From NCBI GenBank assembly GCA_023429365.1, contig JAEYVW010000355.1:1-12898 (forward strand): a stretch of DNA of 12,898 nucleotides, in the 5' to 3' direction. The notes below the pieces were generated by a model. It was given only the letters and a program-made list of their open reading frames with translations, ran no database searches and was not told the DNA's origin. The stretch's first letter is position 1. Every line of letters starts with the position of its first letter. Both the position numbers and the translations under genes were made by a program. This document shows, one piece after another, positions 1 through 6,197 of the stretch. Source of the DNA: Bacteroidota bacterium. GTDB taxonomy: Bacteria > Bacteroidota > Bacteroidia > Chitinophagales > Chitinophagaceae.

Positions 1-936
1 AGTGAAGCGATTATGTTTGGTTTTTTCACCTGCCTCAACCCGGGCGATGAAGTGATCATCCCCGAGCCATTTTATGCGAACTATAATGGCTTTGCCTGTG
101 CTGCTGGTGTAAACGTAGTGCCTATTACCTCATCTATTGAGAATGGTTTCGCGTTGCCGCCCATTGAAGATTTTGAGAAAGTGATCACAGCAAAAACAAA
201 AGCGATACTGGTATGTAGTCCGAATAATCCTACCGGTTACCTATACAGTCGTGAAGAAATGGAAGCTTTGAAGAAAATTTGTCTCAAACATAATCTTTAC
301 CTCTTCAGTGACGAAGCCTACCGCGAGTTTTGCTATGATGGTGAGTATGTAAGTGCCATGCATCTTTCGGGGCTCGAAGAACATGTAGTATTGATGGATA
401 CCATCAGCAAACGATATAGCGCCTGCGGTGCACGGATCGGCGCACTGGTAACAAAAAATAAAAAGGTCTATGATGCAGCGCTGAAGTTTGCCCAGGCCAG
501 GCTCAGTCCTCCCGGCCTGGCACAGATCATGGGCGAAGCTGCTGTTGACCTGCCCGACAGCTATTTTAATGCACCTAAACAGGAATATCTTTCACGTCGG
601 AATTTATTGGTAAAGCGTCTTAATGCGATACCCGGCGTTTATTGTCCCAATCCTGGCGGAGCTTTTTATGCTATTGCCCGTCTGCCAATCGATGATTCCG
701 ACAAATTTTGTCAATGGCTATTGGAAGAGTTCAGTTATAATAACCAGACCGTGATGCTGGCGCCGGCAACGGGATTCTATGGTACACCCGGTTTAGGCAA
801 AAATGAAGTACGACTCGCTTATGTGTTGAATCTCGAAGCGATCGATGCTGCCATGGATTGCCTGGAAAAAGCCCTGCAGGAATATCCCGGGCGTACCAAA
901 GAAGCCGCGGGCAGACAGGTACAGGACGCGATTTAA
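1..936 (+). CDS. PLP-dependent aminotransferase (class I/II), 5'-truncated by the window
   Basis: This is the C-terminal three quarters of a fold-type I, pyridoxal-phosphate-dependent aminotransferase of the aspartate-aminotransferase family, which moves an amino group between an amino acid and a 2-oxoacid in the cytoplasm. The reading frame is open from base 1 (Ser-Glu-Ala-Ile precede the first Met at 13), so the gene starts upstream; roughly 80-90 residues are missing against a usual length near 400. Counting from the Met at 13, visible landmarks are the SPNNPTG motif (69-75), the cofactor-contacting SDEAY (99-103), the Schiff-base lysine Lys133 inside SKRYSACGARIG (codon 409-411), and the substrate-carboxylate arginine in VRLAY near the C-terminus. 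The substrate cannot be read from sequence. It ends 40 bp before a convergent GNAT gene and a shared hairpin. Confidence 0.93.
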   Translation, partial: SEAIMFGFFTCLNPGDEVIIPEPFYANYNGFACAAGVNVVPITSSIENGFALPPIEDFEKVITAKTKAILVCSPNNPTGYLYSREEMEALKKICLKHNLYLFSDEAYREFCYDGEYVSAMHLSGLEEHVVLMDTISKRYSACGARIGALVTKNKKVYDAALKFAQARLSPPGLAQIMGEAAVDLPDSYFNAPKQEYLSRRNLLVKRLNAIPGVYCPNPGGAFYAIARLPIDDSDKFCQWLLEEFSYNNQTVMLAPATGFYGTPGLGKNEVRLAYVLNLEAIDAAMDCLEKALQEYPGRTKEAAGRQVQDAI

Positions 937-968
937 TTTATCGGGGATTGACCGTTGGAAAAAATAAT

Positions 969-1002
969 TAACCGCCTCACTCATTTGCCAGTGAGGCGGT
1001 TA
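969..1002. terminator. Bidirectional intrinsic terminator between convergent genes
   Basis: Bases 969-981 (TAACCGCCTCACT) and 990-1002 form a perfect 13-bp inverted repeat around an 8-nt loop. On the + strand the stem is followed by ATTATTCT; on the - strand it is followed by TTATTTTTT-like sequence (the complement of 959-968). It lies 33 bp after the aminotransferase stop, and it contains the GNAT stop codon (977-979). A rho-independent terminator serving both converging genes is the natural reading; the T-run is stronger for the - strand. Confidence 0.75.
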
Positions 1003-1543
1003 TTATTCTCTGATCGAGTGCGGCGAATTTTATGGGCGGTGCTGGTTCGTTGACATAGTCATTCAGTTGCAGTTGCCACCAACCCACGTCTTTCCATTTA
1101 CCCAGTTTATAACCCACTTTTTCATAGGTCGCGAAATAGCGGAATCCCATTTGCTCATGAAATGCCACGCTGGGGTCGTTGGGCAGGTTGATCACTGCGT
1201 AAACAGTGGTAAAACCCTGTGCCGTGAGGATTGCGAATAAACTTTTGTACAACATCCGGCCAATCCCGGTTCGGTGTTGCTCGTCCTGCACATAAACCGA
1301 ACATTCCACACTCCACTGGTAGGCTTCCCTCTCCCGGTAGCGGGATGCATAGGCATAACCCGTCACCTGGCCGTCTTTTTCATAAAGCAACCAGGGATAA
1401 TATTCCATATAAGACCTGATCCTGTTGGCAAAATCGGCAACCGGAGGGACCCGTGTTTCGAATGTGAGTGAGGTATGCCTGATATAGGGCGCGTAAATAG
1501 CGAGCATGGCAACCGCGTCAGTCGGATTGGCAAGGCGAATCAT
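977..1543 (-). CDS. GNAT N-acetyltransferase, phosphinothricin acetyltransferase-like
   Basis: A 188-aa GNAT-fold protein predicted to transfer acetyl from acetyl-CoA to a small amine. It has the layout of the phosphinothricin/methionine-sulfoximine acetyltransferase (PAT) group: N-terminal IRLANPTDA, a TSLTFET segment (24-30), WSVECSVYV (77-85) in which Glu80 sits where PAT enzymes have their conserved glutamate, then the acetyl-CoA-binding loop QHRTGIG (89-95), and the NDPSVAFHEQMGF helix-strand near the end. The length is close to that of the family (about 170-190 aa); the last 25 residues are a less typical tail. The true substrate could be another amino-acid analogue, so resistance to phosphinothricin is not implied. 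It is transcribed towards the aminotransferase and ends inside the shared terminator hairpin. Confidence 0.88.
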   Translation of the reverse strand: MIRLANPTDAVAMLAIYAPYIRHTSLTFETRVPPVADFANRIRSYMEYYPWLLYEKDGQVTGYAYASRYREREAYQWSVECSVYVQDEQHRTGIGRMLYKSLFAILTAQGFTTVYAVINLPNDPSVAFHEQMGFRYFATYEKVGYKLGKWKDVGWWQLQLNDYVNEPAPPIKFAALDQRIITASLANE

Positions 1544-1610
1544 GACTTAAAATTAAGAAAGCCTGACCTACTCATTTCAAATTTGATTTCAGTGTTTAGG
1601 GTATAATCTT

Positions 1611-1618
1611 TATTTTTG
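1611..1618 (+). promoter_or_regulatory. Candidate Bacteroidota -7 promoter element for the tRNA
   Basis: TATTTTTG is an exact match to the Bacteroidota sigma-A -7 consensus TAnnTTTG and lies 82 bp upstream of the tRNA on the same strand. The nearest upstream TTTG (1582-1585) is 25 bp away, longer than the usual spacing for a -33 box, so the assignment is weak. A TATAAT at 1602-1607 overlaps the same area. Confidence 0.3.
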
Positions 1619-1631
1619 CCGCCCGATTGAA

Positions 1632-1674
1632 CCAGCCTTTCATTAAAGGGGAAAGTAACCCCGGATATAGCTGG
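1632..1674 (+). other. Possible small branched RNA fold in the tRNA leader
   Basis: CCAGC (1632-1636) can pair with GCTGG (1670-1674), enclosing two small hairpins, CTTT/AAAG (1637-1640 with 1645-1648) and GGG/CCC (1649-1651 with 1659-1661). It would lie in the 5' leader of the tRNA transcript. The stems are only 3-5 bp, and I match it to no known riboswitch class, so chance is a real possibility. Confidence 0.2.
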
Positions 1675-1699
1675 ATTTCAACGGTTAATACAATTATTT

Positions 1700-1773
1700 G
1701 GCGAGGTAGCTCAGGTGGTTAGAGCGTTGGATTCATAACCCAAAGGTCTCGGGTTCAACTCCCGATCTCGCTA
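1700..1773 (+). tRNA. tRNA-Met (anticodon CAU)
   Basis: A 74-nt cloverleaf can be laid out fully: acceptor GGCGAGG with TCTCGCT (G-U at both end pairs), D-arm GCTC/GAGC around AGGTGGTTA, anticodon arm TTGGA/CCCAA with loop TTCATAA (anticodon CAU), variable region AGGTC, T-arm TCGGG/CCCGA with loop TTCAACT, discriminator A at 1773. The closing pair of the anticodon stem is A-C. CCA is not encoded, so it must be added enzymatically. The absence of a C-A mismatch at pair 1-72 and of three G-C pairs next to the anticodon loop argues against initiator tRNA. Elongator Met is most likely; tRNA-Ile with a lysidine-modified CAU anticodon is the alternative. A palindromic repeat array begins 14 nt after its 3' end. 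Confidence 0.95.
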
Positions 1774-1787
1774 CAGAAAGTTTTAAT

Positions 1788-2478
1788 GCCGGGAAGACGG
1801 TGAGACGGGAAGTTGAATATTCTTTCCGTCTTCCTTTCTTCCCGGCAACTTATTATACCTGCTTGATGCCGGGAAGGCGGTGAGACGGGAAGTTGACTAT
1901 TCTTTCCGTCTTCATTTCTTCCCGGCTATTAATTGAACTTCCCTAATGCCGGGAAGGCGGGAAGCCTAATATTCTTTCCGTCTTCGTTTCTTACCGGCAA
2001 TTTATTGTATTTCCTTAATGCCGGGAAGACGGTGAGACGGGAAGTTGATTACTCTTCCCGTCTTCATTTCTTCCCGGCAATTTATCGTACTTGATTAATG
2101 CCGGGAAGGCGGTGAGACGGGAAGTTGACTATTCTTTCCGTCTTCTTTTCTTCCCGGCAACTTATCGTACTTCATTAATGCCGGGAAGACGGTGAGACGG
2201 GAAGTTGATTATTCTTTCCGTCTTCCTTTCTTACCGGCATCTTTTGTACTTCTTTTAATGCCGGGAAGGCGGTGAGACGGGAAGTTGACTATTCTTACCG
2301 TCTTCATTTCTTCCCGGCTATTAATTGAACTTCCCTAATGCCGGGAAGGCGGTGAGGCGGGAAGCCTAATATTCTTTCCGTCTTCTTTTCTTCCCGGCAA
2401 CTTATCGAACTTCCTTAATGCCGGGAAGACGGTGAGACGGGAAGTTGAATATCCTTACCGTCTTCGTTTCTTCTCGGC
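1788..2478 (+). repeat. Nine-copy tandem array of 59-bp palindromic units, period 80 bp
   Basis: Nine copies of an imperfect palindrome start at 1788, 1868, 1948, 2020, 2100, 2180, 2260, 2340 and 2420. Each is 59 bp, except the third (51 bp), and eight conserved 21-bp linkers ending in TAAT or GAT separate them. Each unit opens with GCCGGGAAGACGG or a one-base variant and closes with TTCCCGGC or a variant. Its 25-nt arms pair around a 9-nt loop (consensus TTGANTATT) with only about two non-pairs plus three G-U pairs when read as + strand RNA. The left arm is purine-rich and the right arm pyrimidine-rich. Linkers resemble each other (AACTTATCGTACTTC-like), so this is a true tandem repeat and not a CRISPR. 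Unit 9 is the most diverged (TTCTCGGC end). No reading frame passes through a unit. The array fills the convergent space between the tRNA and the response regulator. Function unknown; candidates are structured RNAs, a transcription barrier or a protein-binding site. Confidence 0.95.
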
Positions 2479-2494
2479 AAAACAATTAAAAATC

Positions 2495-3109
2495 TTACAA
2501 AATTCCACTTCTTATCGCTTTACCAATAAGCATAGCCGTGTTGGTTGCCTGGAATTTTTCAATCAGGCTTTTGCGATGGGTGTTTACGGTAGGTATGCTG
2601 ATAAAAAGTTTCGTTGCGATTTCGGCATTGGTAAGACCTTCAGCAATGAGCTGCAGCACTTCTTTCTCGCGCCGCGTGATCAGGGGAGTGTCGTTAGAAT
2701 TTTCGCGCAACGAAAGTGCAGCTTCGAAACTTAAATAGGTCTTACCCATTGCGACCGTGGTTATAGCTGTCAACAGCTCTTCTTTTGTAGCATTTTTCAA
2801 TACATAACCCGATGCGCCGTTGTCCATCATATTGCGGATCACGGGTTGCTGGTTGAAAGTACTTAGTCCCAGCACATGCACCGAAGGGAATTTTTGCTTT
2901 ACTTCTTTGCATAATTCCGTGCCACTTCTGTCGGGAAGATTGACATCCATCAAAACCACATCGGGCTGTTGCCTTTCCAGGAAACTCAGGCAGGATTCTG
3001 CGTTGGAGGCATGCCCCATCCATTCGACGGACGTTTCATTTTGCAACAATGAACGAATGCCTTCAATTACCATATAATGGTCATCTACAATGAACAATTT
3101 TGTTTTCAT
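2495..3109 (-). CDS. NarL/LuxR-family response regulator
   Basis: A 204-aa two-component response regulator that would bind DNA when phosphorylated by its partner kinase. The receiver domain (about 1-125) has the acidic pair Asp9/Asp10, phosphoacceptor Asp55 in LMDVNLPD, Ser83/Thr84 at the switch position and Lys105 in VLKNA. The LuxR-type helix-turn-helix follows (about 140-204: LITRREKEVLQLIAEG, then NAEIATKLFISIPTVNTHR). The Met at 3107-3109 is chosen over an in-frame Met at 3211 because the receiver fold begins MKTKLFIVDD, and because this start overlaps the kinase stop in the four bases ATGA (3106-3109), the usual sign of translational coupling. It ends 16 bp from the palindromic array. 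Its target may be the divergent exported-protein genes; this is inferred from position only. Confidence 0.95.
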   Translation of the reverse strand: MKTKLFIVDDHYMVIEGIRSLLQNETSVEWMGHASNAESCLSFLERQQPDVVLMDVNLPDRSGTELCKEVKQKFPSVHVLGLSTFNQQPVIRNMMDNGASGYVLKNATKEELLTAITTVAMGKTYLSFEAALSLRENSNDTPLITRREKEVLQLIAEGLTNAEIATKLFISIPTVNTHRKSLIEKFQATNTAMLIGKAIRSGIL

Positions 3110-5040
3110 CCGATGCTTATCTCGATCAAAACTGAAGTACCTTCCCCGGGTGCAGACTGTACATCCAATTTCCCTTTCAGGAATTCTACACGGTTTTGAA
3201 TATTGCTCCATCCCATGCCGCCCGGTTGTCTCAGCAAAGATGTGTCAAAACCTTTCCCGTCATCTTCTACTGTGACGGCAAGCAATTTTTCCTGCGCGGA
3301 CGCATGCATCTGCACCACTACCTGACCTGCTGCCGCATGCTTGATTGCATTGTTGACCAGTTCCTGCACAATGCGATAAATTGTAACAGCGGTGGTTTGT
3401 TCGATGACAACTTTCTCCATGCCCATTGACTGGTAACGGGCGTGAATAGCGCCACTTCGATCCACCTCGTTGCAAAACTCTTTTAATGCAACATCCAAAC
3501 CATATCTCACAAGCATTTCGGGCATCATATTATGTGCTACGCGGCGCATTTCTTTGATTGAGCTATCCAGCATATCGATACTGCGCTCAAATGCCTGTGC
3601 ATTTTCCGGTGTTAAAATAAGATTGTCTTTCATGTTCTGAAATGAGAATTTAATACCGCTGAGCATACCGCCCAGTCCATCGTGAAGGTCTTTGGCCAGC
3701 CGGGCACGTTCCTGCTCTTCTCCTTTGAGAATGGCTTCAGTAGCGGCTAATTGTTTTTCAGTTTCCAGTTCATCTATTCTTGCCTGTTGCAACCTTTGCC
3801 GGTGTTTATAGTTGCGATAACTAAGCAATGATATGATCAGTAGTGCCGCAGCACCGCCGATAAGAATATAGTTCAGTATGCTTTTTTGTTTGAGCTGCGC
3901 CTGTTGCAATTGGATCTGGTTTTCCTTTTTCTCAAACTCATACTTTGCCTCAAGGTTGGCTACTGTTGATTTACTTTTTTCGCCGATAAGAGAGTCGTTC
4001 AACTTTTCAAATTCTTTCCTGTAGTCAAGTGCCTTCTGCAGGTGACCTGTTAATTCATTAAACTGGGAAGCCTTTAAATACAGGTCTTTCAATTCAAGTC
4101 TTGATCCCTGTTTTTCTGCAATCGCAATTCCCTGCTGGATATAATTACCAGCGGCAGGATCCTTTAATTTTAACAGCAGGTCGGCCATACCCATATAGGC
4201 ATACATTTCGTATTCCGGCGCTTCTTTTTCTTTTGAAAATGCAATGGTTTTTTCAAAAAAAGATTCTGCCTGCTGTACATTATTCATGGCCGCGTAAGCA
4301 TCCCCTTTTCCCAATATTGCATCCAGGAAAAGAGTATAATCGCTTACTTTTTCACCTACCCGCTCTATTTCTTCATATAATCTTAATGCGTTTTCGGGTT
4401 GCTTTAGCTGCATATAAGCCGCTGCCAGGTTGAATTGCGATGCGGCAATGGTAAAATCATCTTTCAACTCTTTTGCTAACTGCAAACCTGCTTCAGCGTA
4501 TTGCCTGCCTTTTTCACTCTCATTCAGATCTAGAAAAACAGCGGCGAGATTATTGTTGAGTCGCCGCAAAGTACTCCTGTGATTGATTTTTTCAGCATGC
4601 TTCTTTGATAGTAAATAATAGTCTGCAGCCTGAACATAGTCAGACAAATAGTGCCACTGGTGGCCCACATTCAAATATGCCGTAGCAAGTTGAAAGTCGT
4701 CGCCAATTTCCTTATACAATTCCAGCGCCTCTTCTGCTGCTCTCAGCGCTTCCCGAAACTGTCCCCGGCGATTCAGCACTACGATATAATTGCTGGCAAA
4801 AGATGCTACTCCCTTTTTGTAGTCAAGGTCCTCTGCAAGCTGCCTTGCCTTTTTATAATAGTAAATGGCAGAATCTGGCTGATCATATTCAATGGCTCTG
4901 CCATAGGCATAGTATAAGAAAACAGCATTGGTATCATTTTCAGCCAGCAATAGTAGCTTTTGCAGGCTGTCGGTCGCCTGGCCACGGGCAATATTATTCC
5001 CGGCAAATACCAACAATAAGATGATAACCCACTTACGCAT
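3106..5040 (-). CDS. TPR-containing sensor histidine kinase (HisKA_3 / HATPase_c)
   Basis: A 644-aa membrane sensor kinase of the NarX/DesK-like HisKA_3 class with a periplasmic TPR sensor, a layout common in Bacteroidota. A signal peptide occupies 1 to about 20 (WVIILLLVFAG, cleavage near ARG-QA). Helical TPR-like repeats fill about 40-345, with clear YLNVGHQWHYLSDYVQAA and FNLAAAYMQLKQPENALRLY units. A coiled linker (350-385) leads to one transmembrane helix (about 388-407), a second coiled coil (412-445), the phosphoacceptor His453 in KDLHDGLGG, and an ATPase domain with N-box QELVNNAIKH (559-568), G1 box DDGKGF (593-598) and G2 box GGMGWSNI (607-614). The start gives the signal peptide at the right place. 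It is read first in a two-gene operon with the regulator. The stimulus is unknown. Confidence 0.95.
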   Translation of the reverse strand: MRKWVIILLLVFAGNNIARGQATDSLQKLLLLAENDTNAVFLYYAYGRAIEYDQPDSAIYYYKKARQLAEDLDYKKGVASFASNYIVVLNRRGQFREALRAAEEALELYKEIGDDFQLATAYLNVGHQWHYLSDYVQAADYYLLSKKHAEKINHRSTLRRLNNNLAAVFLDLNESEKGRQYAEAGLQLAKELKDDFTIAASQFNLAAAYMQLKQPENALRLYEEIERVGEKVSDYTLFLDAILGKGDAYAAMNNVQQAESFFEKTIAFSKEKEAPEYEMYAYMGMADLLLKLKDPAAGNYIQQGIAIAEKQGSRLELKDLYLKASQFNELTGHLQKALDYRKEFEKLNDSLIGEKSKSTVANLEAKYEFEKKENQIQLQQAQLKQKSILNYILIGGAAALLIISLLSYRNYKHRQRLQQARIDELETEKQLAATEAILKGEEQERARLAKDLHDGLGGMLSGIKFSFQNMKDNLILTPENAQAFERSIDMLDSSIKEMRRVAHNMMPEMLVRYGLDVALKEFCNEVDRSGAIHARYQSMGMEKVVIEQTTAVTIYRIVQELVNNAIKHAAAGQVVVQMHASAQEKLLAVTVEDDGKGFDTSLLRQPGGMGWSNIQNRVEFLKGKLDVQSAPGEGTSVLIEISIG

Positions 5041-5112
5041 TTAGTTCCCAGTATGATCTGTTTAATACACAAATAAACGTACAATTCCCTTCAAACCGTC
5101 TCCTCTTTTCTA

Positions 5113-5150
5113 ATGATTCTTTACCCTGTAAAATCATCTTTTTTAATGAT
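5113..5150 (+). promoter_or_regulatory. Candidate operator or attenuator hairpins between divergent operons
   Basis: The 171-bp space between the kinase and the CARDB gene contains ATGAT-TC-TTTAC (5113-5124), a 3-nt loop and GTAAAATCAT (5128-5137): 10 bp with a 2-nt bulge, followed by CTTTTTT. The same ATCAT (5133-5137) could instead pair with ATGAT at 5146-5150. The dyad could be a regulator binding site or a weak terminator-like fold in the leader of the + strand operon. The sequence is AT-rich, so chance cannot be excluded. I found no exact TAnnTTTG promoter in this gap on either strand. Confidence 0.3.
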
Positions 5151-5211
5151 ATGAAAACTATACCAAATATGCAACATTTGTTTACTCAAATTCATCAAAT
5201 TTTTTTTTGCA

Positions 5212-6117
5212 ATGAGAAAGCTGTTCAGATTATTGATATTCCTTTTTTTGTTTGTGTCCGGAAATATAACTGCTTCTGCACAATCGGTAACGAGGCCCGC
5301 ACAGTTGGATGCTGAAAAGAAAACTACAACCGAATTGCCCGATCTGGTGGTTACTATAACAAACATTACATATAGTAATGCAGACAGCGTTTATACCATT
5401 GCTTACACAATCCGAAATGATGGAAAAGGCCCGGTTGATATGAGTTTGATAAAACTGAAAGGGGATGTGTATAACCATGCCGGAAATCTGGCTTTTCCCG
5501 GATGTGAAACTTCTTTTTCCCGGGTAAAGCAACCTTCAAGAGTGTCAAACAATAGTCCCGAAAGTAACATGCTGGAGACCCGCACATCATACAATGGAAG
5601 TTTGACCTGCGCTATTCCTTTATACACCTGGCATAAGGACTATAGTTATAAGTTGGAAATAGACCCTGCAAAATCAATTAAGGAATCCAATGAAAAAAAC
5701 AATATTGCGACAGCATCAATTATCGGGTATCTGGATTTACCTGATCTAACTATCGAATCAGCTACCTGGACCTGGGGAAATACCAGATATAAAAATGGTG
5801 TGCAGGTACAGGATTTCACCGTCAATTTAATGATAAGAAATATGGCAGTTGTACCTGCTTCTCTCGACGTGTATGTAATAGGAAATTTCGGCAATACCCA
5901 CAACTGCGCCGGGTGTGGAAGAGTTATAAGCGGAAGCTTATCCTCTAACCTTAAAATAGGCGCCTGGGGATATATGACAACTGTAATAGGCTGTACGATG
6001 CCTGTAACCCAGTTGCAGAACCAAACCCAATATGCCATTGCCGTTGATTGCTATAATAAGGTGGCAGAAAATGATGAAAACAATAATTCTATAGTAATAC
6101 CCATTCCACCCAGATAA
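5212..6117 (+). CDS. Secreted protein with two CARDB domains
   Basis: A 301-aa exported protein. The signal peptide covers 1 to about 24 (RLLIFLFLFVSG core, cleavage at ASA-Q). Two immunoglobulin-like CARDB (cell adhesion related domain found in bacteria) units follow: about 42-168, opening LPDLVVTITNI and closing KESNEKNNIA, and about 176-298, opening LPDLTIESATW and closing AENDENNNSIV. The opening DL strand and the closing E.NE.NN turn are the hallmarks of the family. Cysteines are spread through both units (98, 133, 232, 235, 261, 280), suggesting disulfides outside the cytoplasm. There is no sorting domain after the second unit, so it is probably periplasmic or loosely surface-bound. CARDB domains usually mediate binding rather than catalysis. 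No Shine-Dalgarno sequence precedes the ATG, only an A/T-rich stretch. It is the first gene of the + strand run and is divergent from the sensor kinase. Confidence 0.85.
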   Translation: MRKLFRLLIFLFLFVSGNITASAQSVTRPAQLDAEKKTTTELPDLVVTITNITYSNADSVYTIAYTIRNDGKGPVDMSLIKLKGDVYNHAGNLAFPGCETSFSRVKQPSRVSNNSPESNMLETRTSYNGSLTCAIPLYTWHKDYSYKLEIDPAKSIKESNEKNNIATASIIGYLDLPDLTIESATWTWGNTRYKNGVQVQDFTVNLMIRNMAVVPASLDVYVIGNFGNTHNCAGCGRVISGSLSSNLKIGAWGYMTTVIGCTMPVTQLQNQTQYAIAVDCYNKVAENDENNNSIVIPIPPR

Positions 6118-6197
6118 GCCAGGTTATTGATTGTGAAATGACCATAAGAAATTCTATATACTGTTACATGTGACTATCATAAATAAAAAAATTACAC

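Noticed and set aside
1700..1773. tRNA 3' end as an integration site of a mobile element
   Set aside because: No copy of the tRNA 3' end, integrase gene or other element boundary is seen in the window.
1788..2478. Regular repeats resembling a CRISPR array
   Set aside because: The repeats are 59-bp palindromes, the 21-bp stretches between them are conserved rather than unique, and there are no cas genes.
1788..2478. Palindromic units as classical intrinsic terminators
   Set aside because: No unit is followed by a T-run on either strand, and nine in a row would be redundant.
2432..2734. Open frame running out of the last repeat over the response regulator on the + strand
   Set aside because: It lies antisense to the well-supported receiver/HTH gene and has no recognisable protein features.
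3110..3211. Longer N-terminus of the response regulator
   Set aside because: The extra 34 residues lie inside the kinase gene and precede the start of the receiver fold; the ATGA overlap supports the shorter start.
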